A stretch of 64,000 nucleotides of DNA from an uncultured Methanobrevibacter sp. (GCF_902801725.1 NZ_CADCJB010000009.1:1-64000), one strand, 5' to 3'. Counted from the stretch's first letter, positions 45,501-55,707 are shown. Program-made: numbers and translations. The notes: generated from the sequence alone by a model not told the origin.

Positions 45501-48500
45501 AGTTCTGACACCTGATTTAAATGGAAATGAAGAAGAGGGTGAATTGGTGTCAATATCCAAAAATATCAATCCAAAGCTGATTAGAGAATTCTGTGCCAAT
45601 GAAAGAATAAGTCCTAACGTATTATTCATGGCAAGTACCGTATTGAACCTGAACAAGTACACATTTTCAGACAAATCCTTAATAACAACCATATTCAATG
45701 GCAGATCAAGCCCAAATTACTTCAATACACAGGGCTTTTTAGTCAAAACATTGCCTTTGCTGTCCATCAATGAAGATAGAGACATTACCGTTAAGCAGTT
45801 TTTAACTCAAATTGATGGAATATGGAAAGAAACAATACAGCATGCAGATTATCCGTATATTAAAATTGCCGAAGAGTTTCAACTAAAACCTGAATTCATG
45901 TACACCTACAATAATCGTGATGAGCAGGTTATCACCGTAAACGGTAATGAATATCCGTATATTCATTTAGAAACCCAACAGACAGATTATAAAGTCACTT
46001 TTGACATTAATGAAAGTAAAGACAATATTGAATTATCCATACTGTACAACAATCAGCTATACAGTGAAAAATACATTAAAGTATTCCTGAACAGTGTTTT
46101 GAGCATTATAACTCAGTTCATTAATGACGATACCGGAAATTTAAGTATCAGTGAAATTGAACTGAACAGGAATTATGAAATACCTGAATTCACTCCTGTG
46201 GAAAATCCGTTTATCCACAAGCGCTTTGAAAAGCAAGTTGAATCAAATCCTAAAGGAATTGCACTTGTTGCAGAAGATGCCACATTAACCAATGAGGAAC
46301 TTAATCAAAAGGCAAACAAAATTGCAAACGCATTAATCAAAAAAGGAGTCAAGCCAAAAAGCAATGTCCTTGTAATGCTTCACAGAAACAGCGATTTAAT
46401 AGCATCAATATTAGGTATACTGAAAGCAGGAAGCACATACATTCCAATAGACCTTGAATATCCTCAGGACAGAATCAATTATATTTATGAAAACAGTCAG
46501 GCGGACTACATCATTTCCGAAGAGGATAAAGAAAACGCCTTAAATATCAAGGAACTTCTCAAGGAAACAAATACCAAAACTCCTGATGTTGAAATCACGC
46601 CGGATGACTTGGCCTATATGATTTACACCTCAGGTTCAACCGGAAATCCGAAAGGAGTAATGATTTCACATGAAAACATCTGTAATGAAGTGGAAAACCC
46701 AAAATCACAATATGAAAGCTTACTATGTATTGCAACAATTTCTTTCGATGTGGCAATGGATGATATTTTCGTAGCGCTTGCAAACGGAATAAAACTCATA
46801 TTTGCAAACGATTCACAAATCAAAATCATTCCTGAATTGACTAAACTAATAAATGAACATAAACCGGAAGTTGCTGAGTTCACACCATCCAGACTGGCAT
46901 CACATCTTGAAGTGGATGAATTCTGTGAAGCAATACGCTGCCTTAAATGTTTATTCCTTGGAGGAGAGCAGTTTTCAACCAAAGTATACGAGAACTTCAG
47001 AAAACACTCTGATGCAATCGTATACAACAGTTACGGACCAACAGAAACCACAATTACATCAAACAACAAGGAAGTCACAGATGTCAACGACATAACAGTC
47101 GGATATCCACTATACAACTACGTCACAGACGTGCGTGATATCGATGGAAAACTCCTGCCTTACGGAGTAATGGGAGAGCTATACATTGGAGGCGTTGGTG
47201 TAGGTAAAGGATACTACAACATGCCGGATAAAACCGAAGAAGTGTTCCTGACCATCAATAACATCCCATACTACAGAAGCGGAGACTATGCAATCTCAAG
47301 GCCGGACGGTGAAATAGAACTCCTTGGAAGAATCGACAATCAAATCAAATTAAGGGGATTGAGGATAGAAATTGGAGAAATCGAGTCCAACATTAACAGA
47401 TTCCCTTCTGTAAAACAGGCTGTTGTCGTAATCAGGGAAATCAACAATAACGATCATTTATGTGCATATTATACTGCTGACGATGAAATTGATACATTCG
47501 AATTAAAAGACTTCCTTAAAGACAAGTTAACCAAGTATATGATACCTACTGCATATATGCAGCTTGATGAAATGCCACAAACACCAAACGGAAAGACAGA
47601 CATAAAAGCATTGCCTAAACCGAAATTGGACCTGGAATATGTGGAAGCTGAAAACGAAACCGAACAAATACTCTTCAAAATCGCATCAGAGCTTGTAAAT
47701 ACTAATAAGTTCGGTGTAACAGATGACTTATATGCAATCGGATTTACATCACTGATATTGATGAAATTCAACTCATTAATCTATACAGAAACAGGAGTTA
47801 ATATAGACATTTCACAATTATTCGACGATCCAACCATCAGAAAGCTCGCATTGCAAATAAAAGAGGGCTACGACAGGCTAGATTTAGAAGAATTTACCAA
47901 ATTAGCAGACAAACTGGAATACTTCCCATTAACTGACAATCAGTTGGGAGTATACTATGAATGCATGCAAAGTCCAGATGAAATAAAATACACGATGCCA
48001 ACAGTCTTAAGACTTGACAGTACAGTAGATGCAGAAAAATTGAAAAAATCCATAATCAAAGCCGTGGAAGCCCACCCATACATCAAAACCAGAATCATAA
48101 CCACAGATGACGGTTCACTGAAACAATATAAAAACAATGAAGCCGACATAGACGAAATCGAAATCGTTAAAGTCGATTCAATAACAGACGATGAAATCAT
48201 CAAAAATGACGTGAAAGCGTTTAATTTTGGTGATGAACAATTATTCAGATTCAAGATATACGAAACAGCCTGTGAAACAGTACTGTTTAGTGACTTCCAC
48301 CACATTATAACAGACGGTGAGTCACAAATCAACTTCTTTACAGATGTTGCAAACGAATATGAAAACAAAGACATGTCAGAAGAGATTGTAGACGGCTATA
48401 TATACAGCCTCATTGAAGATGATGCTAAAAACAGTGAAATATACGAAAAATCCAAGGAATTCTTTGATGAAAAGCTCTCACAGGATATCGAATCAACAGT

Positions 48501-51500
48501 TCTCACACCAAACCTTAATGGAAACCCGGATGAGGGTGAACTGAAAACTGTCATCCAAAAAATCAATCCGAAAAACATTAAGGAGTTCTGTAATGATTAT
48601 TCATTGAGTCAAAATGCGTTGTTTCTGTCTGCACTCGCATTGACATTGAATAAGTTCACATTCAGCGATAAGACACTGATAACAACAATCTTCAATGGAA
48701 GGTCCAACCCATATTATTACAATACACAAGGATTTCTTGTTAAAACACTTCCATTAATATTCCGCAGCAAAAACAGAAAAGCTACTATAAAAGAATTCAT
48801 CAGAGGCATTGATGAAATATGGAAAGAAACAATAAAGCATAGTGGATACCCATATACTACCCTTGCTGAAGAATACCAATTAAAACCAGAATTTTTCTTC
48901 TCATATCAGGAATTCCTTAAATCGGAAGAAGTAACAATAAACGACAAGGCTTATGAAGGATATGAATTAAGTTCTGATGACATTTCAGCAACTGCATATA
49001 AAATTAATTTAGATATTTTCGCATATGAAGACAACATCAAATTCAAATTAGATTATAACGACCAGTTGTATAGTAAAGATTACATCCAAAAATTCCTTGA
49101 TTCACTTAAACTTGTCTTAAACCAATTCATTAAAAGTGACATTGACAAGTTAATGATTAATGAAATAGAACTGGAAAGTGAATCAGAATTAGTTGAATTT
49201 ACTCCTGTAAAAAACCCATTAATCCATAAACGCTTTGAAAAACAAGTTGAAAGCATACCTGACGAAATTGCACTGGTTTCAAATGAAGAAAAATACACTT
49301 ACAGAAAATTGAATGAATTAAGTAACAGGGTTGCCAACGCCTTGATTAAACGTGGAGTTGAGCCAAGAAATAATGTTTTAGTAATGCTTCCAAGAAACAG
49401 CGATATGATAGCAGCAATACTCGGTGTCTTAAAAGCAGGATGCGCATACATCCCAATAGATCTGGAATATCCTAAGGAAAGGATTGATTACATCTATGAA
49501 AACAGTCAGTCAGACTACATCATATCCAATGAAACTTATGACAACTCATTAGACATCAAAGAACTGCTTGAAGAGGAAAACATCAAAAATCCGGATGTTG
49601 AAATTACACCGAATGACTTAGCGTATATGATTTACACATCAGGATCAACCGGAAATCCAAAAGGAGTAATGATATCACACAAAAACATTTGTAACCAAGT
49701 TCAAAATCCAAAATCACAATACGAAAGCCTGCTCTGTCTTGCAACAGTATCATTCGATGTATCTGTAGACGACATGCTAACATCCCTTTCAAACGGACTG
49801 AAACTTATTCTTGCAAGTGACACTCAAATCAAAAACATTCCAAAATTAATAGAGCTAATCGAAAGCGAAAAACCGGAAGTATCCGAAATTACACCTTCAA
49901 GACTTGCATCATATCTGGAAGTGCCTGAATTTTGCGAAGTAATCGGCTGCTTAAAATGCCTATTCCTCGGAGGAGAGCAGTTCTCAACCAATGTATATGA
50001 AAACTTCAGAAAACACTCTGATGCAATCGTATACAACAGTTACGGACCAACAGAAACTACAATTACCTCAAATAATAAGGAAATCACCGATGTTAATGAT
50101 ATAACTGTAGGTTTGCCATTAGAGAACTATATAACTGATGTGCGCGATATTGACGGTAAACTCTTGCCGCAGGGAGTAATGGGAGAACTGTACATCGGAG
50201 GCGTCAGCGTAGGTAAAGGATATTACAACATGCCGGACAAAACCGAAGAGGTATTCATGACCATCAACAACATTCCGTACTACAGAAGCGGAGACTACGC
50301 AATAGAAAAACCGAACGCTGAAATCGACATCAAAGGAAGAATAGACAATCAAATCAAACTCAGAGGATTGAGAATAGAAATCGGAGAAATTGAAGCTAAC
50401 ATTACCCGATTCCCTAAAATTAAAAATACTGCTGTTGTAATCAAAAAAATCAACAACAGCGAACATCTATGCGCTTACTTTACTGGAGAGGAAGATATCG
50501 ACATTAATCTCCTTAAACGTTACCTGCAAAACAAGCTGACCAAATATATGGTTCCAACAGTTTTCATGCAGATTGATGAAATGCCTCAAACACCGAACGG
50601 TAAAACAGACATCAAGGCATTGCCTGAACCTTCATTGGCGCTTAATTTTGTTGAACCTGAGACAGAAACCGAGAAAAAGATATTCAAGCTCGTTTCATCA
50701 CTTACAAGTGCAGATGAATTCGGTATTACAGACGACTTGTACGCTTTAGGATTCACATCACTAACGCTGATGAAATTAAATTCAATGATTTACAACGTGA
50801 CTGACGTAAACATTGAGATAACAGATTTATTCAACAATCCGACAATCCAAAGCCTTGCAGATAAGGTTGACAACAACATAGACACCCAGATTGACATTCC
50901 AGAAATCATCAAGACTGCAGAAACAATGGATCTGTTCCCGCTGACATCCAACCAGTTAGGAATCTACTATGAATGTAAGCAAACCGAAGAAATCAAGTAC
51001 ACAATTCCTTCCTGCATACGCTTTGGCAGTGATATTGACGCATACAGACTTAAACAGGCAATAATAGATACTGTTGAAGCGCATCCATATCTTAAAACAA
51101 GAATAATTACCACCCCCAATGGTGAATTGAGACAGAAAAGATGTGACGATGCTGAAATTGATGAAATTGAAATCGTGGAAATTGACTCCATTTCAAATAA
51201 AGAGATGATGGATAAAGACGTCCAATTCATTCCGATTGAAGATAATCAGCTGTTCAGATTCAAGATTTACAAGACTCCAGATGAAACAGTGCTTTTCACA
51301 GATATTCACCACATCATAACTGATGGAGTATCACAGGACCTTCTTTTCAAAGACATGCTGCAGGCTTACAATCATGAAGAAATCGATAAAGAAACTGTAG
51401 ACGGATATGCTTATAGCCTAATTGAAGCTGAACTCGGCGAAAATGAAGTTTCAAAAGAGTATTACAAAAAGAGGTTTGCTCAAGGATTCGAATCCACCGT

Positions 51501-54500
51501 ACTTACTCCAAACATAAACGGAAATCCGGATGAAGGCAAAATCAAACTTATCGGCGACAGAATCGACTCCCACTTCGTAAGACACTTCTGTCAAGACCAT
51601 TCCATAAGTCCAAATGTTCTCTTCATGAGCGCTACAATCCTAGCACTTAACAAGTTTACATTCTCCGACAAGGCACTGATAACTACAATCTTCAACGGAA
51701 GATCCAACTCCAACTACTACAATACTCAGGGAATGCTTGTAAAAACACTCCCAATCATGGTAGGCAGCGAAAACAGGTCAATGATGGTTGAAGACTTCAT
51801 CAAAGTGGTCGACAAATCATGGAAAGATGCGCTGGTACACAGCAACTACCCCTACACCACACTTTCCGAGGAATATCAATTGAAACCGGAATTCTTCTAT
51901 GCATATCACGGAGCGTTTGAAACCGATAGTTTGGAAATGGGAGGAAATAAATACGCCATGGAAGAGCTTGACGGAACCGTGGCAACAGACTACAAGCTCA
52001 ATTTAGACATTTATGATGATGGAGACGACATTGGAATTTTAATTGAGTACAATGACCAAATCTATACTAAAGACTATGCCAAAGACTTTTTAAACGCAAT
52101 AAAATACATATTGGTTCAATTCTTCGTAAACGATATGGACAAATTAAGAATTGAAGATATTGAGCTTGCAACCAACATGATTCCAGTTGAATTTGAAGAA
52201 GTAATCAATCCATTCCTCCACAAGCGTTTCGAAGCGCAAGCGAAAGAAAAACCTGATGAAATCGCACTTGTTGCAACTGACAAAATACTGTCATATGATG
52301 AGCTCAACAAAAAGTCAAACCGCATAGCAAATGCGCTTATCAAAAAAGGTGTGAAACCTAGAAGCAACATATTGATAATGCTTCCCCGTAACAGTGACCT
52401 GATTGCTTCAATAATCGGTGTATTAAAAGCAGGTTGTGCCTTCATACCACTCGATTTAAAGTTCCCTAAAGAAAGGATTGACTACGATGGCCTTGACCTA
52501 AATTCACTATCCGTTAAAGAATTGCTTGAAGAGAACAATACAGACAACACAAATATTGAACTTGATCCTGATGATTTGGCATACATGATTTACACATCAG
52601 GTTCAACAGGAAATCCTAAAGGAGTGATGATTTCACACGAAAACATCTGTAACGAAGTGGAAAACCCAAAAGCACAATACAAAAGCATATTATGCATTAC
52701 AACAATTGCCTTTGACGTTGCTATGGAGGACATATTTACATCACTTACACATGGAATCAAACTGGTATTTGCAAACGATTCACAAATCAAAAACATACCT
52801 GAACTAACAGAACTAATCAAGGAACACAAACCAGAAGTAGCTGACTTTACACCATCCAGAATGGCTTCACACCTCGAAGCGGATGAATTCTGTGAAGCAA
52901 TAAGCTGCCTGAAATGCCTATTCCTTGGAGGAGAGCAGTTCTCAACCAAAGTATATGAAAACTTCAAAAAACACTCCGACGCTGTTGTATACAATGGTTA
53001 CGGACCAACAGAAACCACAATCACATCAAACATTAAAGAAGTCACAGATGTCAATGACATAACCGTCGGATACCCAATGTACAACTATATAACTGACGTG
53101 CGCGATATTGACGGGAAACTCCTGCCTTACGGAGTAATGGGAGAGCTATACATTGGAGGAGTCGGTGTAGGAAAAGGATACTACAATATGCCGGACAAAA
53201 CCGAAGAAGTATTCATGACCATTAATGATATCCCATACTACAGAAGCGGAGACTATGCAATCTCAAGACCGGACGGTGAAATAGAACTTTACGGAAGAAT
53301 CGACAATCAAATCAAACTCAGAGGACTGAGAATAGAAATCGGAGAAATCGAATCCAACATATCCAACTTCCCAAAAATAAAACAGGGCATTGTCGTAATC
53401 AAGAAAATCAGAAACAACGAGCATCTGTGCGCATACTTCACCTCAGAAGAGGAAATCGACAAGGATGCACTCAAGGAATACCTAAGCGAAAGACTTACAC
53501 AGTACATGGTTCCGACCGTTTTCATGCAGATTGAAGAGATGCCGCAAACTCCTAACGGAAAAACAGATGTAAAAGCATTGCCTGAACCTAAACTTGAACT
53601 TACATACGTCCCTCCTAAAAACAAGCTCGAGCAAACAATCTGTGCAATATACTCCTCCATCCTCGACATAGAAATCGTCGGTGCAGAGGATAACTTCTTT
53701 GAAATAGGAGGAACATCACTTATCGCATCAAAACTAATCATTGAATTACTTAAACAGGATTATGACGTGAAATATGACGATGTTTTCAGAAACCAAACTC
53801 CAAGAAAACTGGCAAGCTTCCTTTCAGGAGATGAAATCTCAGATGACCTGAACGTTGAAATCATTGAAAACTATGACTATACCAAAATCAACAAGCTTCT
53901 TGAGAAAAACACCTTTGAAAACTTTGCAAAAGGTACAAACCAAGAGTTGGGTAACGTACTGCTTACTGGAGTAACCGGTTTCCTAGGTATCCACGTATTA
54001 TATGAATACATCAAAAATGAAGAGGGAACAATCTACTGTATGCTAAGAAAAGACCAGTTCGATACCTGCGAAGAGCATTTAATAGATTTGATGAACCACT
54101 ACTTCGATGAGGACTTAACTGACCTTATCGGATCAAGGATAATCCTAAGCGAAGGAGACATAACAAATCTGGATGACTTCAAGAAGCTTGAAGACTATCC
54201 AATTGATACAATAATCAATTGTGCAGCCATAGTAAAACACTATACACACGATGACTACATTTTCAGAGTTAATGTCGATGGAGTAATCAACGGACTTGAA
54301 TTCGCTGATGTAAACGACATCACATATGTTCAGATATCCACAGTCAGCGTATTGAACGAATATACAGAAGATGCAGACATTAATGATGTGCACTGCGATG
54401 AAAAGACACTGTACTGGGGACAAGACCTGTCCAACAAATACCTGAAGAGTAAGTTTTTAGCAGAAAGAATGGTACTTGAAAAGGCATTAAACGGCCTTAA

Positions 54501-55065
54501 TGTAAAAATAATAAGGGTAGGAAACCTTATGGGGCGTCAAAGTGATGGAACATTCCAGAAAAACTTTGATACGAATGCATTCCTAAACACTATAAGAGCC
54601 ATTAAAAACATCAAGGCAACTATGCCTGCCTTATCTCAAGAAATTACTGAATTAAGCCCAATCGATTATGTGGCAAAGGCAACACTTGAACTTGCAAAAG
54701 CACCGAAAGAAAATACAGTATTCCATGCCTTCAGCGATAAGGCGATACCACTCAGAGACATAATTAATGTTCTCAACTCATTCGGATTCGGCATTGAAGA
54801 AGTCACACCTGAGGAGTTCAGAAAAATCTATGAAAAGAACATGGACGAAAACATTCAAGGAATGATTACTGCTGAGTTAAACATTGATGACTTTGCTGAA
54901 GACAATAAAGAAACAGAAGATGTTGAAAGTGATGTCTACGAAATTGTAATGAAGGAGCAAACATTGGAAATCCTTAAAACATTTGGATTCAGCTGGCCTG
55001 AATGCGACAAAGAGTATCTTACAAGAATAATCAGACATCTGGTTGAAGTGAATTATTTTGATTAG
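42514..55065 (+). CDS. Four-module non-ribosomal peptide synthetase with terminal reductase
   Basis: The 4183-residue enzyme should assemble a four-unit peptide-like product. Order: residues 1-222, only the second half of a condensation domain; A1 (~223-715), T1 (Ser749 in GFTSL); C2 (~804-1225, HHLITDG at 930), A2 (~1229-1710), T2 (Ser1746); C3 (HHIITDG at 1929), A3 (~2232-2710), T3 (Ser2749); C4 (HHIITDG at 2932), A4 (~3230-3700), T4 (Ser3735 in GGTSL); reductase from ~3812 ('LLTGVTGFLGIH', Tyr3976/Lys3980 in YLKSK). All A domains have YTSGSTGNPKGVM and a final PNGK lysine. A2 and A3 pockets look the same. A1 has Val where Asp235 (GrsA numbering) is expected. A4 lacks ~13 residues before its core A3 motif. 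Release should be reductive. M. ruminantium has a similar four-module/reductase NRPS; product unknown. Confidence 0.95.
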   Translation: MVDRNINYNRYFLRQINDFDESTMLNPDLTGNEKIKLNKNELKIKNNKIKEFCKENSISENILFLASTLTTLNKFNFSNKNLIFHENNIIFTTKFENRKITIRDYLIQIQNDYLENLKYCEFSTDKIIDEYDLKTEFYYAFNKDLNLNSFKREYNFYLNIQKTAEEFVLSSHYNDQLYSNEYINLFLKSIATIINQILSIDTSKSTLSDITLIKKEESKEFKEVEIPFIHKRFEKQVEANPDHTALISNGERLTYSEINKKSNKIANALIKKGVKPKSNVLVMLPRNSNLIASIMGILKAGCTYIPIDPSYPKERIEYIYKNSKADYIITDRDLEDSINISELLKEENSENPDVNIKPDDLAYVIYTSGSTGNPKGVMGSHKNITSVFSKDENNEIYNEYVKMNRNLGISTVSFVAFLVDFMSLTFGTTLILANDNEIENIESLTRLIESEKPDAITFTTPSRLKQSLEYESFTKELSSINYITIGGEMVTMDVLSKLPCDKTNVYIGYGSTETTGFATLEKITNPNNDLTIGKSVHNAISDVRDIDGKIVPQGVMGELYIGGNGIAKGYYNLDDESNESFLTINRIPYYKTGDYAIETPDGKIELKGRIDNQIKLRGLRIEIREVESNISKYPNINENIVVIKKINNEDHLCTYFTSEKKINSNELKEFLKERLTKYMIPTVFMQLDELPKTPNGKISIRELPKPKLNLELVPPQSETEKTLFKIASSISEITEFGVTDDLYAIGFTSLTFMKLNAAIYNETGINLNISKLIDNPTIKNIANQIENTKSGDLDKIMEDAKNAMYIPLTANQLGVYYECAQKPDEPQYNLPSLIKFDKTVDGEILREAIIKTIDAYPYLKTRIVMHGDQLMHKRDDSIAIDDIPIVEVPSISDEEIQKLNTERFDLLGGQLFRAKIYVTDDEIILFFDIHHLITDGESIDRLFRNFAYAYEGKEIESEIFDGYVNALLEAENENSAEYIASERYFHELLTQEVDSTVLTPDLNGNEEEGELVSISKNINPKLIREFCANERISPNVLFMASTVLNLNKYTFSDKSLITTIFNGRSSPNYFNTQGFLVKTLPLLSINEDRDITVKQFLTQIDGIWKETIQHADYPYIKIAEEFQLKPEFMYTYNNRDEQVITVNGNEYPYIHLETQQTDYKVTFDINESKDNIELSILYNNQLYSEKYIKVFLNSVLSIITQFINDDTGNLSISEIELNRNYEIPEFTPVENPFIHKRFEKQVESNPKGIALVAEDATLTNEELNQKANKIANALIKKGVKPKSNVLVMLHRNSDLIASILGILKAGSTYIPIDLEYPQDRINYIYENSQADYIISEEDKENALNIKELLKETNTKTPDVEITPDDLAYMIYTSGSTGNPKGVMISHENICNEVENPKSQYESLLCIATISFDVAMDDIFVALANGIKLIFANDSQIKIIPELTKLINEHKPEVAEFTPSRLASHLEVDEFCEAIRCLKCLFLGGEQFSTKVYENFRKHSDAIVYNSYGPTETTITSNNKEVTDVNDITVGYPLYNYVTDVRDIDGKLLPYGVMGELYIGGVGVGKGYYNMPDKTEEVFLTINNIPYYRSGDYAISRPDGEIELLGRIDNQIKLRGLRIEIGEIESNINRFPSVKQAVVVIREINNNDHLCAYYTADDEIDTFELKDFLKDKLTKYMIPTAYMQLDEMPQTPNGKTDIKALPKPKLDLEYVEAENETEQILFKIASELVNTNKFGVTDDLYAIGFTSLILMKFNSLIYTETGVNIDISQLFDDPTIRKLALQIKEGYDRLDLEEFTKLADKLEYFPLTDNQLGVYYECMQSPDEIKYTMPTVLRLDSTVDAEKLKKSIIKAVEAHPYIKTRIITTDDGSLKQYKNNEADIDEIEIVKVDSITDDEIIKNDVKAFNFGDEQLFRFKIYETACETVLFSDFHHIITDGESQINFFTDVANEYENKDMSEEIVDGYIYSLIEDDAKNSEIYEKSKEFFDEKLSQDIESTVLTPNLNGNPDEGELKTVIQKINPKNIKEFCNDYSLSQNALFLSALALTLNKFTFSDKTLITTIFNGRSNPYYYNTQGFLVKTLPLIFRSKNRKATIKEFIRGIDEIWKETIKHSGYPYTTLAEEYQLKPEFFFSYQEFLKSEEVTINDKAYEGYELSSDDISATAYKINLDIFAYEDNIKFKLDYNDQLYSKDYIQKFLDSLKLVLNQFIKSDIDKLMINEIELESESELVEFTPVKNPLIHKRFEKQVESIPDEIALVSNEEKYTYRKLNELSNRVANALIKRGVEPRNNVLVMLPRNSDMIAAILGVLKAGCAYIPIDLEYPKERIDYIYENSQSDYIISNETYDNSLDIKELLEEENIKNPDVEITPNDLAYMIYTSGSTGNPKGVMISHKNICNQVQNPKSQYESLLCLATVSFDVSVDDMLTSLSNGLKLILASDTQIKNIPKLIELIESEKPEVSEITPSRLASYLEVPEFCEVIGCLKCLFLGGEQFSTNVYENFRKHSDAIVYNSYGPTETTITSNNKEITDVNDITVGLPLENYITDVRDIDGKLLPQGVMGELYIGGVSVGKGYYNMPDKTEEVFMTINNIPYYRSGDYAIEKPNAEIDIKGRIDNQIKLRGLRIEIGEIEANITRFPKIKNTAVVIKKINNSEHLCAYFTGEEDIDINLLKRYLQNKLTKYMVPTVFMQIDEMPQTPNGKTDIKALPEPSLALNFVEPETETEKKIFKLVSSLTSADEFGITDDLYALGFTSLTLMKLNSMIYNVTDVNIEITDLFNNPTIQSLADKVDNNIDTQIDIPEIIKTAETMDLFPLTSNQLGIYYECKQTEEIKYTIPSCIRFGSDIDAYRLKQAIIDTVEAHPYLKTRIITTPNGELRQKRCDDAEIDEIEIVEIDSISNKEMMDKDVQFIPIEDNQLFRFKIYKTPDETVLFTDIHHIITDGVSQDLLFKDMLQAYNHEEIDKETVDGYAYSLIEAELGENEVSKEYYKKRFAQGFESTVLTPNINGNPDEGKIKLIGDRIDSHFVRHFCQDHSISPNVLFMSATILALNKFTFSDKALITTIFNGRSNSNYYNTQGMLVKTLPIMVGSENRSMMVEDFIKVVDKSWKDALVHSNYPYTTLSEEYQLKPEFFYAYHGAFETDSLEMGGNKYAMEELDGTVATDYKLNLDIYDDGDDIGILIEYNDQIYTKDYAKDFLNAIKYILVQFFVNDMDKLRIEDIELATNMIPVEFEEVINPFLHKRFEAQAKEKPDEIALVATDKILSYDELNKKSNRIANALIKKGVKPRSNILIMLPRNSDLIASIIGVLKAGCAFIPLDLKFPKERIDYDGLDLNSLSVKELLEENNTDNTNIELDPDDLAYMIYTSGSTGNPKGVMISHENICNEVENPKAQYKSILCITTIAFDVAMEDIFTSLTHGIKLVFANDSQIKNIPELTELIKEHKPEVADFTPSRMASHLEADEFCEAISCLKCLFLGGEQFSTKVYENFKKHSDAVVYNGYGPTETTITSNIKEVTDVNDITVGYPMYNYITDVRDIDGKLLPYGVMGELYIGGVGVGKGYYNMPDKTEEVFMTINDIPYYRSGDYAISRPDGEIELYGRIDNQIKLRGLRIEIGEIESNISNFPKIKQGIVVIKKIRNNEHLCAYFTSEEEIDKDALKEYLSERLTQYMVPTVFMQIEEMPQTPNGKTDVKALPEPKLELTYVPPKNKLEQTICAIYSSILDIEIVGAEDNFFEIGGTSLIASKLIIELLKQDYDVKYDDVFRNQTPRKLASFLSGDEISDDLNVEIIENYDYTKINKLLEKNTFENFAKGTNQELGNVLLTGVTGFLGIHVLYEYIKNEEGTIYCMLRKDQFDTCEEHLIDLMNHYFDEDLTDLIGSRIILSEGDITNLDDFKKLEDYPIDTIINCAAIVKHYTHDDYIFRVNVDGVINGLEFADVNDITYVQISTVSVLNEYTEDADINDVHCDEKTLYWGQDLSNKYLKSKFLAERMVLEKALNGLNVKIIRVGNLMGRQSDGTFQKNFDTNAFLNTIRAIKNIKATMPALSQEITELSPIDYVAKATLELAKAPKENTVFHAFSDKAIPLRDIINVLNSFGFGIEEVTPEEFRKIYEKNMDENIQGMITAELNIDDFAEDNKETEDVESDVYEIVMKEQTLEILKTFGFSWPECDKEYLTRIIRHLVEVNYFD

Positions 55066-55085
55066 AAAAAATCGTTGAAGTAATT

Positions 55086-55113
55086 TTGAACTCCCATCTA
55101 ATGGGAAGTTCAA
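55086..55113 (+). terminator. Hairpin after the NRPS gene
   Basis: TTGAACTCCCAT (55086-55097) pairs with ATGGGAAGTTCAA (55101-55113), one bulged base, loop CTA. It lies 20 bp after the NRPS stop, between two convergent genes, and could serve either transcript. No strong T-run follows. Confidence 0.45.
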
Positions 55114-55146
55114 ATAATACCTTCAGATTAACTCCGTTTAACAGTT

Positions 55147-55707
55147 TTAAACAGCGAAATCGTATTTTCCTCTTTGAACTCTTTCAAAGTAAGTCAAAGC
55201 AATTGTAACAGGAATAATAATGTATTTAAGGGCAATAAACCAAGGCATTCCCCCCATCATATTAAATATCAGTACAATAACACCGGAAATAAGAGATATT
55301 AAAATTGCAAAGTTAGCAACCTTATAGTTTACCCTATATTCATGAAGGAAAAAGATCATGCTGATTAGTGTTATCACTGTAAGCATGCCGACAGGATTTT
55401 TAAAATCAACCGTAGTGGCGAATATTCCAAATATAATCACGACAATATATAAAATTACTGCAGACAGGAAAAAAGCTTCCTGATTCCTTTTCGCATTAAA
55501 GCCATAAAATGAATAAACTAAAAGAGCAATACAAACCAAAAATGAAAGAATATTTGTTATATAACTGAGAGTAAATCCCATTCTTAATTCAAACATACCC
55601 CATATACTGATTATGGCTACACATATTACCAATATGCTTTGAAAAAGTAGACCGTAAGCCAATCTTGAAGAAATTCCAAAACGGGCCAACATTTCATCAT
55701 TATTCAT
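55147..55707 (-). CDS. Small integral membrane protein of unknown function
   Basis: The 186-residue protein has a short N-terminus ('MNNDEMLARFGISSRLAYGL') and about six hydrophobic helices, for example 'SILVICVAIISIWGMFELRM', 'VILYIVVIIFGIFATTVDF' and 'FAILISLISGVIVLIFNMMG'. It ends in a basic tail 'YFERVQRGKYDFAV'. No family is recognised. It is convergent with the NRPS gene, so a shared transcript is excluded; a role in export or immunity is possible but has no support beyond proximity. Confidence 0.7.
   Translation of the reverse strand: MNNDEMLARFGISSRLAYGLLFQSILVICVAIISIWGMFELRMGFTLSYITNILSFLVCIALLVYSFYGFNAKRNQEAFFLSAVILYIVVIIFGIFATTVDFKNPVGMLTVITLISMIFFLHEYRVNYKVANFAILISLISGVIVLIFNMMGGMPWFIALKYIIIPVTIALTYFERVQRGKYDFAV

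Noticed and set aside
42534-54423. Many minus-strand open frames of 60-144 codons inside the NRPS gene
   Set aside because: The same frames recur at equivalent positions of each module, showing they are shadows of the repeated coding sequence.
42514-55065. Splitting of the NRPS into several genes
   Set aside because: One frame runs through all modules with no internal stop, and carrier and condensation domains follow each other without breaks.
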